Shown here piece after piece: positions 36,001-48,275 of a DNA stretch of 64,000 nucleotides. How positions within the stretch are numbered: position 1 is the first letter of the stretch; each line of letters opens with the position of its first letter. This stretch comes from Stratiolaelaps scimitus. Its lineage: Eukaryota > Arthropoda > Arachnida > Mesostigmata > Laelapidae. The translations under genes were made by a program, and so were the position numbers. Location: positions 4,764,501-4,828,500 of the forward strand of contig JABWDB010000013.1 in the NCBI GenBank assembly GCA_019614645.1, given 5' to 3'. Under the pieces are notes generated by a model. It searched no databases. It was not told the DNA's origin and saw nothing but the letters and a program-made list of their open reading frames with translations.

Positions 36001-39000
36001 GCATCTTGCGGAGGTCTTCAATGAAATATGCGATATGTGTTGGCAAACCTCGCTCCACGTTTTTATGTTGCAGTACGTACTTCAGGAAGTGCGACTTAAT
36101 ATTATCAAGCGCGCAGAGCTCAATGACACTCGGTTTATACACATTTGAGAGAGATGCGTTATGCTGCAGTGGGTGCAGTTTTTAAGGGGAACAAACTGAT
36201 CGCCGTTGCAACTGACAGCTTCTGGGCTTCCTCGATCACGGTGACTGCCATCATTGCCTTCTGAACTTCATTGTCTCCAATGTGTCTCGGGAATTTTTTT
36301 CTGGTTGTTCTCAGCGTCAGGCTTGCAGTCGACCAACTTAAGGACTCCTGCGTCAAGTTGAACTTAAATTTTTGCAAAAATCATCCCAACAACCATATCA
36401 CGAGCAGGACACTACGCTGACGAGGGTCGCGGTCTACGATGCTCAAACAACGTCTGAGAAAGCGGTTTTCAAAATTTAAAACCTTCAAGAGCCACGGCGT
36501 CGGCCGTGACGCAACGAGGGACTGAAGGTCACTACCAACGCATACCAGATTGACCTCTCAGAAACCACCCAATCCCAAAATTTTCCAACAACTCATCCAA
36601 ACAAACATATCACGAGCAGGATTGGTGTTGGCAGCCGTCCGTCAGGGGTACTGCAACACTCTCAACAACTATGGATTTTAATTATTCGCCAATCAACAAA
36701 GCATCCTTATGGTAGTGATAAATCCCAAATTTTCGTCCACACTATCGCAAGCTTCATAGAGCAATAGCCCAGTAGGTGTATTATTTGCATTATCTGAATA
36801 GGGGGCGAACTGGGCGTTATACTAATTGTCCGTATCACTATGCTATGACATATTACAGAGATCGTGAAGACTGTCTCATCGGGCAACTTGACATTAAAGA
36901 GCATTCAGAAGGAAGACCACGGACGGTATGAATGCATTCTGCAGAACGAGGTAGCCACATTGGTGACATCTAGCCTCCTTCTCGTCGAAAGCACGACTCC
37001 ACACGCACCGACAAATATCTCGGTGAGCACAGCAGCCTCGTCCGCTACCGTCAGCTGGCTTCCCGGCTTTGATGGCGGACACGAGCAGAGCTACATCCTC
37101 TGGTATCGGCCCGAACGCAAAAACAAGGCCCACGAGGTGGACTGGCGCACAATCCGTGTACATCCTGACAATGTAACAAGCATCACCATACACAACCTCG
37201 ACCCGCAGACTGCGTACGAATTTCAAGTACTGTCACGAAATGAAGTGGGTGATGGCTTCTTCAGTGAGAGGGTCGTCGCAAACACGACAAGTAAGTAACT
37301 GAACGGCGCCCTTAACGGGGGCAACGTGTTAGCTTTGCGTAGGACACCCTGTCTACGATCTGACTGTCAATTTTCAATGATATTTATTGACGCTCGGTGA
37401 GGAGAGTGCATGCGCACTTGTTATACCTCGGAGGATAGATGAAGAAGTCCAATGAGGATGTGAGTGACTAGGTTGGGTCCCCAGTTTACCATTCGCATCC
37501 ATACGCTAATTCGAGCACTTCAGTGGAAAGCAAATCGGATGAACTACTTTTGCTCGACACTATCGTTCGCATATGACGATCCTAAGCGTGTGCACTGATT
37601 TTCGTTTGTCTCTTCGATGACGCTTTTCTGTCTCAGAGCACGTAGAAGGTCAGAACGGCAGGCCTACGGATGACATCGCTATAACCCAGGCTCCAGGAGC
37701 AGCTACCACTGTGGCGGGTCCGGCAGAACCATTCCCGACTTCGCCTTCCGAGGAAGTATCCGAACCAGCCTGGCATGGTCCATTTAGTTCGGAGCCGCCA
37801 TCGCCAACGCCGGGTATGCCGCATCAGTTAAGCGTCGTGCCCCCTGTCGAGACTGGCAAGGAACTCCTTGTCAGTTGGATGATGCCGCCGCCGTCAAACA
37901 GCTCGGCACCGCTGAGCCACTTCAACGTCGAGTACAAGCAAGATATATCACACGCGTGGACAAAGTCCGCCGACAGTGTACCCGCCGAGCATGGACAGAC
38001 AATGATGCAGTACCACAGTGAGTGTCAGAACATATCGAGTACTGTGTATATTGTCTCATAATATACAGCATATGAAATTATTACTGTATGTTATATAATA
38101 ATAATAATAATAATCACAGTATAAGTATATTATGGCCAGTGGCATTGAAACCAAGTCAACGTCACATCTCGATTTGGAATTGCTGAGCCGGAGTAACACC
38201 TCGTTGTCAGACTGGCGAAATTCAAGTGGACATCTCGGCGTATCGGTATTAGAAAACGACTACGTTGTAACATTTACCAAGGAATATTTTATGTGTACTT
38301 ATTATTTACGATCTGACACCATGATACACCATATGTGAATTACAGTGCATGAATATCCCCGCGAGGCGAAGGTCCTCCTAATACGGGTGGTGGCGTATTC
38401 GGCATTCGGGACGACAAATGCTTCGCCGCTCGCGAATATCACCGTCCGAAATGACACCGGGGCCCTCTCACAAAAATACCGCCGAGATCGAGCAATCGTC
38501 TCAGGTAGATCAACTCGTCATCTTCTAGCTACAGAAAGAAAAAAAAATATATATATAGATATAGATATATATATTATAATTAAATTTCATAATTAGTATT
38601 TTGGGAAAAATCCACTCATACAAAAAAAAACAAAGAAAAAGCCAGCTAATGCTCCACGTGTAGCATTTACCAGTGATTTCTCCAGCCGTCATACGACTTC
38701 TCTTCATCTTAAATAAACATCGGAGAAATCGTGTTTTCGTTCGCATCTATCGGATGCTCTATCGGATGAAACTCATACGCTAATACAGTAATTCGGCATT
38801 GTTACCCCATCATCATTCGCAGGTATCGTCGGGGGCATCCTCTTCTTCTTTGTGGCAATCATTCTGTCAGTGTGCGCGGTGAAGATCTGCAACAAACGTC
38901 GGCGTCGTAAGGCCGAAAAGGCCTACATGATGGTGACCTGCGGCGCTCTGCCTGGCCAACAACGCCAATCGCAGCCGCAATCACAGACGCCTCAGCAGAC

Positions 39001-39127
39001 GGCCTCCGGCGGGATGGCCGGGGCCCGGGCGGCCAACGGCGTCGAATGTAGCCACGGTCAGCACGCGGCGACGCACGTTCCGCATGCCGCTCACGCTGGT
39101 CACGGCTCGGTAACGATTAAAAGGTAG
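27025..39127 (+). CDS. tutl: Turtle/IgSF9-type receptor (5 Ig, 2 FN3, TM), ten exons
   Basis: Turtle/Dasm1/IgSF9 proteins are neuronal surface receptors for axon and dendrite patterning. Coding exons are 27025-27121, 29669-29855, 30476-30741, 31380-31817, 32210-32463, 34058-34295, 36859-37290, 37637-38017, 38346-38504 and 38823-39127. All have GT/AG borders; the frame-consistent sum is 2757 nt (918 residues). Visible in order: signal peptide (CLAAAFTPLVIALFVAGAG), five Ig domains with paired Cys (for example GWYECTVFF, GLYQCMARN, GWYTCEVSNG, GAYMCTPYN, GRYECILQNEV), FN3-1 (about 539-636), a Pro/Glu-rich linker, FN3-2 (about 693-800), TM helix GIVGGILFFFVAIILSV, basic KRRRRK, and a short His/Ala/Gln tail. 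PIYIWY|ESY, ASLNLT and YNxxGTAGAS are turtle hallmarks. Introns: 1 holds (TC)n and (TA)n, 5 a mariner copy, 6 antisense ORF remnants; 2, 3, 4, 7, 8 and 9 nothing recognised. The short tail may be isoform-specific. Confidence 0.94.
28907..28938 (+). repeat. (TC)n microsatellite in turtle intron 1
   Basis: About 30 bp of TC repeats lie just downstream of a short TA tract, within the 2.5-kb first intron (27122-29668), which otherwise shows no coding or RNA feature. Confidence 0.85.
32722..33987 (+). mobile_element. Degenerate mariner element in turtle intron 5
   Basis: The element is about 1.27 kb, the usual mariner size. Imperfect terminal inverted repeats are at 32722-32748 (TTAGGCTGACCC then an A-run) and 33961-33987 (T-run then GGGCCAGCTTAA). 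Transposase fragments on the plus strand are 33022-33240, ending WVPH just before a stop, and 33335-33838, with VDEMW, FNGICYYEILGP, a DDNARAH block matching the second catalytic Asp region, and NKIERWRHP. The third catalytic motif region is altered (HPLLFPQFKP where HPPYSPDLxP is usual), and stops separate the fragments. It is inactive, and forward with respect to the host gene. Confidence 0.88.
35531..35618 (-). other. Possible antisense coding exon in turtle intron 6
   Basis: On the minus strand, a pyrimidine-rich tract and TTTCCAG acceptor precede 88 nt open in one frame (HEGVIHVTENWELPEL... ending RAPLL), followed by a good GTAGGT donor. Peptide composition is protein-like, but I do not recognise the family and find no adjoining exon with certainty. 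It may be a nested-gene exon, a pseudogene piece or a well-formed chance exon. Confidence 0.3.
35849..36377 (-). pseudogene. Degenerate antisense ORF pair, unclassified
   Basis: Two minus-strand frames, 36377-36159 (NLTQESLSW, DNEVQKAMMAV) and 36142-35849 (VIELCALDNIKSHFLKYVL, ERGLPTHIAYFIEDLRKML), are offset by a frameshift near 36150. Both have globular-protein-like composition, unlike the surrounding AT-rich intron. The second appears to start only at GTG. They look like one decayed coding sequence, perhaps of a mobile element; the family is not recognised. Confidence 0.3.
36384..36625. repeat. Pair of ~25-bp direct repeats about 210 bp apart
   Basis: CCAACAACCATATCACGAGCAGGAC near 36386-36410 and a close copy (CCAAACAAACATATCACGAGCAGGAT) near 36597-36622 flank about 190 bp. 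They lie beside the degenerate antisense ORFs and could be boundaries or internal repeats of the same decayed element. Confidence 0.45.
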
Positions 39128-41316
39128 AGCATGGCCTGCACCCGCTGTCCTCCTCGGCCCGAGTGACTCGACCATTTCACTGGACCTCACGCCAGTCACT
39201 GCCGCCATTGGTGCTCAGCGCGTTCGGTGCTCGAACCCAGCAGCAGCAGCAGTAGTGCCGTGCGTGTGGAAGGGGCGCCGAACTTTCAGGCAACTCGGAC
39301 ACGCCAGTGAGGAGAATCAAATAGAGTACCTTCGCTCGCTTCTGTATCGCACAAGAGATCGATCAGGAGGATGCTAGCGCTGAAGTGACTCGTGGACGGA
39401 TGCGCGAGAAATAGCAGCAGCAGCAGTTGAAATTCTCATTGACTGGTTCTCTATCGTATATGACCGATTCGCGGTAAGCGATGGCGATTTTGAAGTTTTG
39501 GTGTGCACTCGAAAGACTTGGCCGGGTTTGTTTCTACAGCGAATATTAATATTAATACTAATAATAATAATAATACTAATGGATGAGATCGTACCCCGGA
39601 TGAGATCCTGGTTGGGGACCAGCCCAGCGCCGAGATTCATTGGTCCCTTGACCCCTTATAATCGGCGGCACCGTATGAGAAGTTTGCTAGCGCTTCAGAG
39701 CGGAGGTACATCTGAGGCAGCGGGTGGCTCGGCAATCAGACGAACCGAGCAAGCATCGAACAGCGAGGATCTTCCGAACGAAGAACCAATGACATACATA
39801 CAGCTCATCACCTCATCATTCTCGTGGCTTCAGGGACGCGTCAGTGCTGTCGCGGTGAGACCAACTGTTCGCTTTTCAGAACGAGGTGTTGTTCTCGACT
39901 GTAGCCACTGTTTGTCGCTCAGCCGTCGAGGTCGATGAGGACGAACCCCGGCTCAGCTCTATCTATCTCAGACTAAGGTACAAATCGAACGCCATCCGGC
40001 CATAGCCAGTGTGGAACGCGACGCCGAGCTGTTTCCTAAGCCCCCGTCCGCGAAGATGATTGAGCGTAAGGCGCCTCGCACGGGGAGATGGAGGTTGAGA
40101 ATAATCGCATTGTGCGACAACAGCAGAAGAGCACACTGCATGCAGTGCCGCAACAGCACAGAGACGAAACAACAAGGAACACACACAGACAGCAAGCACC
40201 AAGCATACACACCACACGCACACACGTACATGACATATATACAATGGGCGGAGGCATGGAGAGCAACAGCGGATTTGGAGGCGGCAACGGGGAATATCGA
40301 GGGAGTGAAGGAGCGAGAATAGTGGACGGACCGAGCTTCCGTTTAAGTCTCGTCGTTGTATATCAGGATTTGCCATCCCTGATAAGAAGATTAGGTTGAA
40401 GATCGGAGCAGGCGGAAAGTGCTCACGATGAAAACGAGCTCGAGAAACACACTCACAGATATATACACACACAGACACACACGTGATGTTGCGTACTGTG
40501 GCACAAAACGGGGACCGCTCGGCTGACGCATCGCTAGACGTATAGAGAACCTTTGAGAAGAAGGATGCTTGAGTGTTGTTTGGCCGGGCCTTTACATATA
40601 TATATATATATAGATTACGTATAATAACAATACTACTACCACTACTACTACCAGTACTACTACTAATAATAATAATATATAGATACAATCCAATACACAG
40701 ACAAAGGACATCCAATGAGAGGAGATCCGCACGCACATGAAACACGAACACAGCAGCCGTCGGGTGATGGTGACAATGGCCATCGAACGAGATGCAGCAG
40801 TCCACATCTGAGCCCACATCAGCCAGCAGTGGCGAGGCCGAATGACGCGCATGAGACAGTGGCGCCCATTGTTTTCAACGGATCGCCGTCATATGACAAC
40901 GGACGGGAGACACACACGGCGAACAAGTGGACATGGTGTGAAAAGTCTGTGGAGTATAATGACACGATACCATCAGACAATAGCAACCAACGAATCTAGT
41001 AGATGTACTCGAAGGCTTCCTCAGCGCATCGGGAGTGAAGAAATGCAAGCGGAGAAGCCGTTGGAAGTGGGCGGGGGTGTTGGTGAGACATTGGAGGTTC
41101 CGGGGTCGGGACGGGAAGGCATGGGGCAATGAAGAGGACAACAGCAAATGACTGTGAATGCAGATCGAAGCAGGAGGTGGTGATTGATGATGATGGTGGT
41201 GATGGCGATTTGAGTGCTCGAATTCTTCTTCCACACCCCCGATGACCACTCGGTTGCACGCGACCACAATAACAGTAACACGCCAGATTCATAATGCTAA
41301 TAATAATCCTAGCAAG

Positions 41317-41318
<2 letters not shown>

Positions 41319-41355
<37 letters not shown>
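41319..41355. repeat. (TA)n microsatellite
   Basis: About 37 bp of uninterrupted TA repeats in the putative turtle 3' UTR; self-complementary in RNA. Confidence 0.9.
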
Positions 41356-41358
<3 letters not shown>

Positions 41359-42748
41359 CGATGAGAGGTATGACGATACTAACGATGAGCGCATCATAAA
41401 TACGGCTAGGCAACAGTGGATCCATTCATAACTCGGGTTGGTGGTAAATACAGGCAACAGATGAATACGGATATAATTTACAATCATAATTATTATTGTT
41501 GTTGTTGTTATTATTAACGCAGACATTGCCACGCATGTTCTATAATTATAGGCAGTGATTCACTCGGAAGCGACACGGGGGTAACAACGAGTGCAAATGA
41601 GGGATTATGAATTTTCATGATGATAACAAAAACATTTCGCGAGAAACACGAATTCGAGTTGGTGAGACGCTGAGACCGAGAGAGCGATAATCGTGAAGGA
41701 CAGTGGAAGAGGAAAATGACGACTAGATAAATAGGTAACTGATTATGAAGCCCGGCCACAGCTGACTGCATGGAATTTAATGATTAAGGAGGCGAATTTG
41801 TAAAAAGAGCGCCTGGATCGTTAGGCTGACACAGTTGCCATGGCCGATCACAACATGAAATACTGAAATCTGTGAAGCTAAATTCAACAACGATAACACG
41901 CTGCAAAATACAAGCGGGCCAGCAGAATTCTATCATGGTAAACACTGACCACTTCCGGCATCGTCCCGGTGGGAAAGAGGGCCGAGCGCGAGTTGGCACC
42001 TGGCAGCGAAGTGCTGCAACACTTAGCGATGGTTTGCCTCTGCCGAAATCTAACCCGATGCGAAAGGTCAGACGTCGTCTGTTTAAGGAGCAACGGAGGA
42101 GAAACGATGGCAACTGTTGCCTCAGAGGAAGCCGGCAACTACAAGTAATTATTTTATTGTAACTCACAGCGACTTTATGAAGGGGGCCACGTCAGGTCGA
42201 GCGTCATCAGGTCGTCGTGGAGGTGTGGAACAGGAAATATGAACTGAACGGGACACGGGATAAGATGACTGGACTGCGCCGAACGATGGATTTCCATACG
42301 GCGGCGTGTGATCTTGTATCTATCTATGTATGTATGCGTGCGTGCAACGAGTCCGATGTATCAGTGGCGTACATAGGAGTGTGTCAATGACAGATGTGCA
42401 ATTCGATGGATCCCCGAGGTCCACAAAGCCGGCGAAAGTGGCACACAAACCAAGACGAAGCATGAATGCACCATTAAATAATAATACTAATTAATAATAC
42501 GAATGATAGTGATGATGATGATAATAATAACAATGATCATGGGAACGAACGGGGGTGGTAGACTCCTGTCTTGAACTCAGTGGCGACCACTCTCTGGCGT
42601 CGAAGGCGCCTGATCACACACTCGGGATTGATCCAACAATAGGCGCGACTCCGTCAGCCTATCGATGCGTCTGCCTAGGATTACGATTCAGATTCACGAA
42701 TGGAACACGAATGATGAACGTGTTATTATAGGCTTCTTGTTCTTCTAA

Positions 42749-42749
42749 A

Positions 42750-42782
<33 letters not shown>
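42749..42782 (+). repeat. (ATT)n microsatellite
   Basis: About 34 bp of ATT triplet repeats in non-coding sequence downstream of turtle. Confidence 0.9.
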
Positions 42783-42783
<1 letters not shown>

Positions 42784-43614
42784 AATTACATTGGTGTCCT
42801 CAGCAAGTCCGTCTGCTCAGCGAACCCTCAGTCTTTCCCATGAAGAGTTCCGCAAGGCGAGGCCGTGCGAGCTTCCCTCGTGAATGACTTTGTTAGCAGC
42901 CGATGCAGCCTGATTGGATTCAATGGTGAAAACCGACAGAGAGAGACAGAGGGTCATCAGGGCTGTCGGAATACACCGGGAACGAGTGATTTCAGCAGCG
43001 GCGTTTTCTCAGGCATTTCTTGAGCTCCTCGGTTTCGAGCAGGCTCCAGACAAGAAATTGCACCTATTCGAAACTGTTAACAACAACAATCCACTGATCA
43101 GCTTCATGTTCCGGATCTTCAGTCTTCCCGAACTTAACTGACGTTGCCTGCTCGACCGTCGAGCGACAAGCAACCGAAACCGGTTTTCATGAGAGCACAA
43201 GGTGCAGTTATTGAGAAGCGCAGACGAGTGTCGTCGTCGTTATGGCACCGGATGTTGTATTGAAAGGCGTGCTGCGTCTAGTCTTGGTTCCTAATCATCT
43301 AGTGTCATCATCTGATACTGATTGCATCCGGCGCAGAAATCATCCGGGGGAGTTCCGCGGCCTGATAGTTCAGCCAGTGTGTTGTCGCTCGTGTTCCTGC
43401 CCCGGAGCCCTCGAGCCCCATTAGCCCTTGGCAGGCCCCCCTTGCCGCATGGGACACATAATCCGTGGGGCCCAATCCGTGGGGCCTTGAGGCAGTCCTA
43501 ACTAGAAGCCTCTTTCGGGTGGTCACCGGGCCCTTCAGAGAGACAGTGGTCGCAAAGAGGACAAGCGTCTCAGTCCGAATAGATCGGCCTTTAACCCTTC
43601 TGCTCAAGTTTTTC

Positions 43615-43620
<6 letters not shown>

Positions 43621-43655
<35 letters not shown>

Positions 43656-43670
43656 AGAGAGAGAGAAAGA
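43621..43670 (+). repeat. (GA)n microsatellite
   Basis: About 50 bp of GA repeats with AAAG interruptions, a purine-only tract on the plus strand. Confidence 0.9.
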
Positions 43671-44277
43671 TAGTGATGAAATAATTATTGTTGATAAGGA
43701 TGATCATAGCAATGGTAACGTTGGCGGTGCAAACGCTAAACTGACGATGACGACGGTGGCGGCATCATAGAACATAGCGGCAACAGCAGTTGAAGTTGAT
43801 TATATCGAGGTTGACAAGATTGACAAACCAACACAGACATATGACCACACATAGATAAACACATACACACACACACAAATACAAAGAATAAGAATAATTT
43901 ACATCCGCGGCGTAATACCCAAGTAGGATCGCATTGATGTGGCATAGAATGAGGATGCAGAGCGGCAGGCCCCGTTCACCCGCGTGCGTCTCGGAGCGGA
44001 CATCGGCAGCAGCAGTAGCAGCAGCAGCAGAAGCGGCAACGATATCTACTACGTCCGTGGCCTTGTTTGTACAATGTGCTATATCGTTGAAGCGATTCAT
44101 TGTTTAACATAACGCATGCATGCTTAGGTGGACGATAATGGTTGTCAACAGGGTTGACTGCGTCTGTTAGCAGCAAGGTTCGATGAGGCGGAAGAATGTA
44201 GACTGGTTCTATTCTTGAGTACGACAATTTGACAACTAGAACGTCTAGATTTGGAGAGTTCAGAACTACATCGATCA

Positions 44278-44301
44278 ATATATATATATATATATATATA
44301 T
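44278..44301. repeat. (TA)n microsatellite
   Basis: A run of alternating TA, about 24 bp, in the T-poor region downstream of turtle. Confidence 0.85.
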
Positions 44302-45049
44302 TGTATGTCACATTTTTCTTGTCAGTGCGTGTGACATCAAATGACATTTGTCTGTGCGTATGACTCCGATTCGTCGATGTAGAATCGCGGCTTTTGGCGA
44401 GATATAGCAGCGGATTCACATTCGACACAACCGTACGTGGCCGCGTACTCGTTAGCAAAAAGGCCTTGCTCAATTCGATCCTTGATTTGATCCATTTGGC
44501 GTTTCAGGCAATAAATTTAAGAAACCGGATTGCAGGGGTAAATCCGAAAATGCAGAGGATGTGAGATAACGTGATCATTATTCTGTTGGTTGCCTGTAGT
44601 TGTTGCTGAGGCTGAGTTTACGGACAATTCCGCGCTCCCTCGAGAGACGTATAGCTGTACAATAGACCGTCAGTGGACGCCGATACGGAACGACGTATTG
44701 TCGCGTGTGGTATAGAGCAATATGCGCATTGAGTATATGAAGTAAACGTTCCATTTTATATTTGTACATTGTGAGTGAGTGTGTGTGTATGATGGAATAC
44801 CCGCAGTATCATCATCATCATCATTGAATAACATGATTAATTAACGGACAACTGAGCCGCACTCCCTGGACAAGACAAGCTGAACTCCGATGAACCCTGG
44901 GCACAATGTGTGCACATAATCCGAGACATGCGCGGTGTGCATCAACGATCTGACCTGCTAGCTGCATCCTGCAAGTTGTTGTATCATAACAATATTAATG
45001 ACAGGAAGCGAGAGAAGATGTCGCGACAGCAATTGAGATCTATAAACGA

Positions 45050-45050
<1 letters not shown>

Positions 45051-45082
<32 letters not shown>
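45051..45082. repeat. (TA)n microsatellite
   Basis: About 32 bp of alternating TA in the T-poor region downstream of turtle. Confidence 0.85.
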
Positions 45083-45085
<3 letters not shown>

Positions 45086-45541
45086 TGTAGTGACAGCAAA
45101 AATAACACCAACAACAACAAACCTACCAATGAAGCAAATAGTCAATCAGAGATTGTAATGAGCGATGGAAGACATTCCGAGATGAAAGATGCCAATGCAC
45201 GAATACGGATAAGCTGAGTTAATTGAGTGAATTTCAAGTTATCTCCAATTCATAGCGATGATAAGGTATATGTAGATTTACACATCTATATAGAAATATT
45301 GCGATAGTGAAAGTCGACGCAGAGACCAAGGAGGTTTGGACGAGAAGCGCGCGAGAGAGAGAGGGGGGGGGAAGTAGTGGACAATTTTGCATGGGCGGAT
45401 CGTCGTTGTTTGTCTCTCCCTTTGACGAACTCCAAACTAGAGACTAATATACACGTATGGCCATGCTGTTTATATCTTCTGGATACTTTTGCCGCGTTCC
45501 TTGCACCCATAGGCCATGAAATGTGTGTGTGTGGGGGGGAC

Positions 45542-45558
45542 GGGGGGGGGGGGGGGGG
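45542..45558 (+). repeat. G17 homopolymer
   Basis: Seventeen G residues, preceded by a TG repeat and a G8 run at 45532-45539. As RNA this is a strong candidate for a G-quadruplex within the putative turtle 3' UTR. Confidence 0.9.
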
Positions 45559-48234
45559 TTGAAAAGCGACAACAACATAAAAATTGGATACGAGGCGTTC
45601 CGGGCTGTTTCTTGCTTTTGTCATATCTGCAGGATCTTCGATTCGATGACAATGGGAAAACGTCCATTCGAAAGCCGGAATTAATACGGGGAATATCGTG
45701 TGTCATCTTTGTACCCACCTAATAACAAGACCGCAACACAGACTGACTCCTGTGAACCCAGCGAGCTGAGAATGTACGTGTCGGCTTGTGTACAATATGT
45801 ACTGTGCTTGCTGTACATTGCGTGCTGTCCTAATGATACGAAGAAGAATTGACAATATTCGTATATATATATATACATAGACAAAAATAAATACAATGAC
45901 CTATATATATATATATATATAAACATGGGTGCCAGAATAAAATTGGCCCAGTAGAAAAACAAGCAAGAGGAAAATGAAAACAAACTCCTGCAATGGTCTC
46001 CCTTTTCACGGAAATATAAAGGGTGTGCACCTCGCCTACGCAATAGTCCCTGAGAGCAATGGCTGTAACATTAGGAAGTCCCCGTACCTGGCGTGATTTT
46101 TACCAACTTCTCAAATACTCTAATTGCCTGATTCGAAGTTATCGCCAGGCTCGTCAGTACACCAAACAGATAGATTCGCTATATCAAAATCAACAACAAT
46201 CCACAACGGGATCTCAATGCTATAGCCGCTGTTTTTAGGCAGTCCGCAGGATCGCATCACGAGAGTTGCCAGCGCAGACAAATGATAAAGAATGGAACAA
46301 CTGATTCAACAGACGAACACAACGTTTATGCCGATGTCGATGAGTTAAGAGAGACAAAGATGATTCCGAGACTTTAGTGTTACTCTATTTGAATACAATT
46401 TATATGTATATATATATAGCAAAATACATTACTCATAATATATAAATAATGTTGGTTCATGCCTCTTATATATATATATATATATATATTGAAATTCACT
46501 CCGCAACCACGATCGAGTTCTACTAAGTGACACAGGCTGAGTGAGCGGTGACAGACGACACGGTTGGTACTCGTGTATCAAAGCAACAAGGATATTTAAT
46601 GCGCCAACGGCATTGTCGTACGATCAGGGCAAATGGGGCAACTGCAGCAGCAGCAGGTGCTTTGGTAAGTGCTAGGTTCAGATGACATTTTGTCCTCGCT
46701 GTCGGTAACGACCCCTGACAGATGCAGAGGTCGCGCACGCGGCAAACTCATCGCGAGAAAAGGGCACTGATACGCGGAACGAATGCCGCTATCGACCAGC
46801 CATTTTGTTTCGTAATAATAACTGAATTAATGACGATTACATGCGCTATGCTGGTTATATGGCAAATATTGTTATTGCGGAAATGAATCACATTTCAGTT
46901 TTGGTCAGAGCACACAAACACATTCACATCTACCGATCACGTAGCGAAAAACGCAGGGTGTGAGGATGATACAAACGCGTTCATTAACCCCAGCGATGAT
47001 GACCCTTGAATCGAATTGATTCACCGATCTGGTGGCTCATTGTAGCAGTAATAATAACAATCAAAATACTTAAAAATGAATTTATTGGTAACCAGCTGAG
47101 ATGGCCGATGAAAATGACCACGAGCAAACCGTAGCGAATATATATATATTTATATATATATATATATATATTATCAAAGCAGTATGAATAAATTATGATG
47201 ACTAAAATAATGGGCAGTGCCATTTATATCCATACATCATAATGGGAGGGGTAATGACATGACATGATAATTGAGGCTGCAACAATGGAAGCAAGCACTA
47301 ACTCGGTGATTCTTGTTCTTCTTTTTGTTGCACTACCCGTAGTCGTACTACCATACAAATACTCCTAAATAAAATAAATACATTTTCCGGGCTGAGACAA
47401 ATACAAATACTACTACTACTACAACTAGTATTAATTACCATTAGTACACTTTATCATTCATAATTGTTCATCAGTGCAAATGATGATTACGATAATTATG
47501 GTGATGATGAAGTACTATGTTATGCAGTATGGTAGTGAACTGTGTTAATTGATTGACTTGTTCACTACTACTGCTGCTACTACAACTCCTAATTATTATT
47601 ATTATTATTATTATGTGCGGTACAAAATGGTTTCCTTGCGACCAAGAAAATGTTGAGCGTTTGTTGTGTGCCCATTCCGTTGAATTGCAGCGAGTGATTT
47701 ACAAATTGAGATGTGGTAAATCGAAATTAAACGAGTTTTCCTCTCAAATGCGACTTTACAATGCTATTCTGTACGATCGAGCTTCTGTTGTTACGCTGTG
47801 ATATTCGCAATCAGTGCCTCGTCACCCGACAGCACTGAGAGTAAGTCCCGATATGAGTCCCCCGACGGCCCAATATGACTTTATGGGTTTCTGGTCGCAA
47901 GAACAAAATCGTTTATGAGCCACGTGCGTGATCACCAAATGGATATGATGTCACATGGAGCGTCTGCTTCGATGCTTCGCACACCCTGTAGAAAGATCGA
48001 ACATGACCGAACAATGTTTCGTGAGTGCGCAATGGGGAGAGCGCTGATCGTCGCAGCGTATTGATGACACGCGCTATATCTACAGTATGCTCTCTACAAT
48101 GAATGAGAATATTCATACCGTCTTTGAATGAGAGTGGTAGAGTCCTCTATTGCCGTAAAATATGAGAGTGATTGGCAATGATTTGATGTGGTGATTAAGG
48201 CAGACATGAAGGTTATTAGCACTACCATAAGATA

Positions 48235-48236
<2 letters not shown>

Positions 48237-48271
<35 letters not shown>
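48237..48271. repeat. (TA)n microsatellite
   Basis: About 35 bp of uninterrupted TA repeats in the T-poor region downstream of turtle. Confidence 0.9.

Positions 48272-48275
<4 letters not shown>

Noticed and set aside
39498..39938. 146-codon plus-strand ORF as a possible extra turtle tail exon
   Set aside because: It begins with a repeat-driven Ile run, has no similarity to known turtle tails, and no frame-consistent acceptor was established.
39963..40817. 284-codon minus-strand ORF downstream of turtle
   Set aside because: It contains Tyr-Ile and Val-Cys runs derived from TA and CA microsatellites, shows no domain, and lies antisense in the T-poor region.
42914..43141. 75-codon plus-strand ORF (MDSMVKTDRERQRVIRAVG...)
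   Set aside because: The composition is fairly protein-like, but no domain, splice borders or homology are recognisable, and it lies in the non-coding T-poor region.
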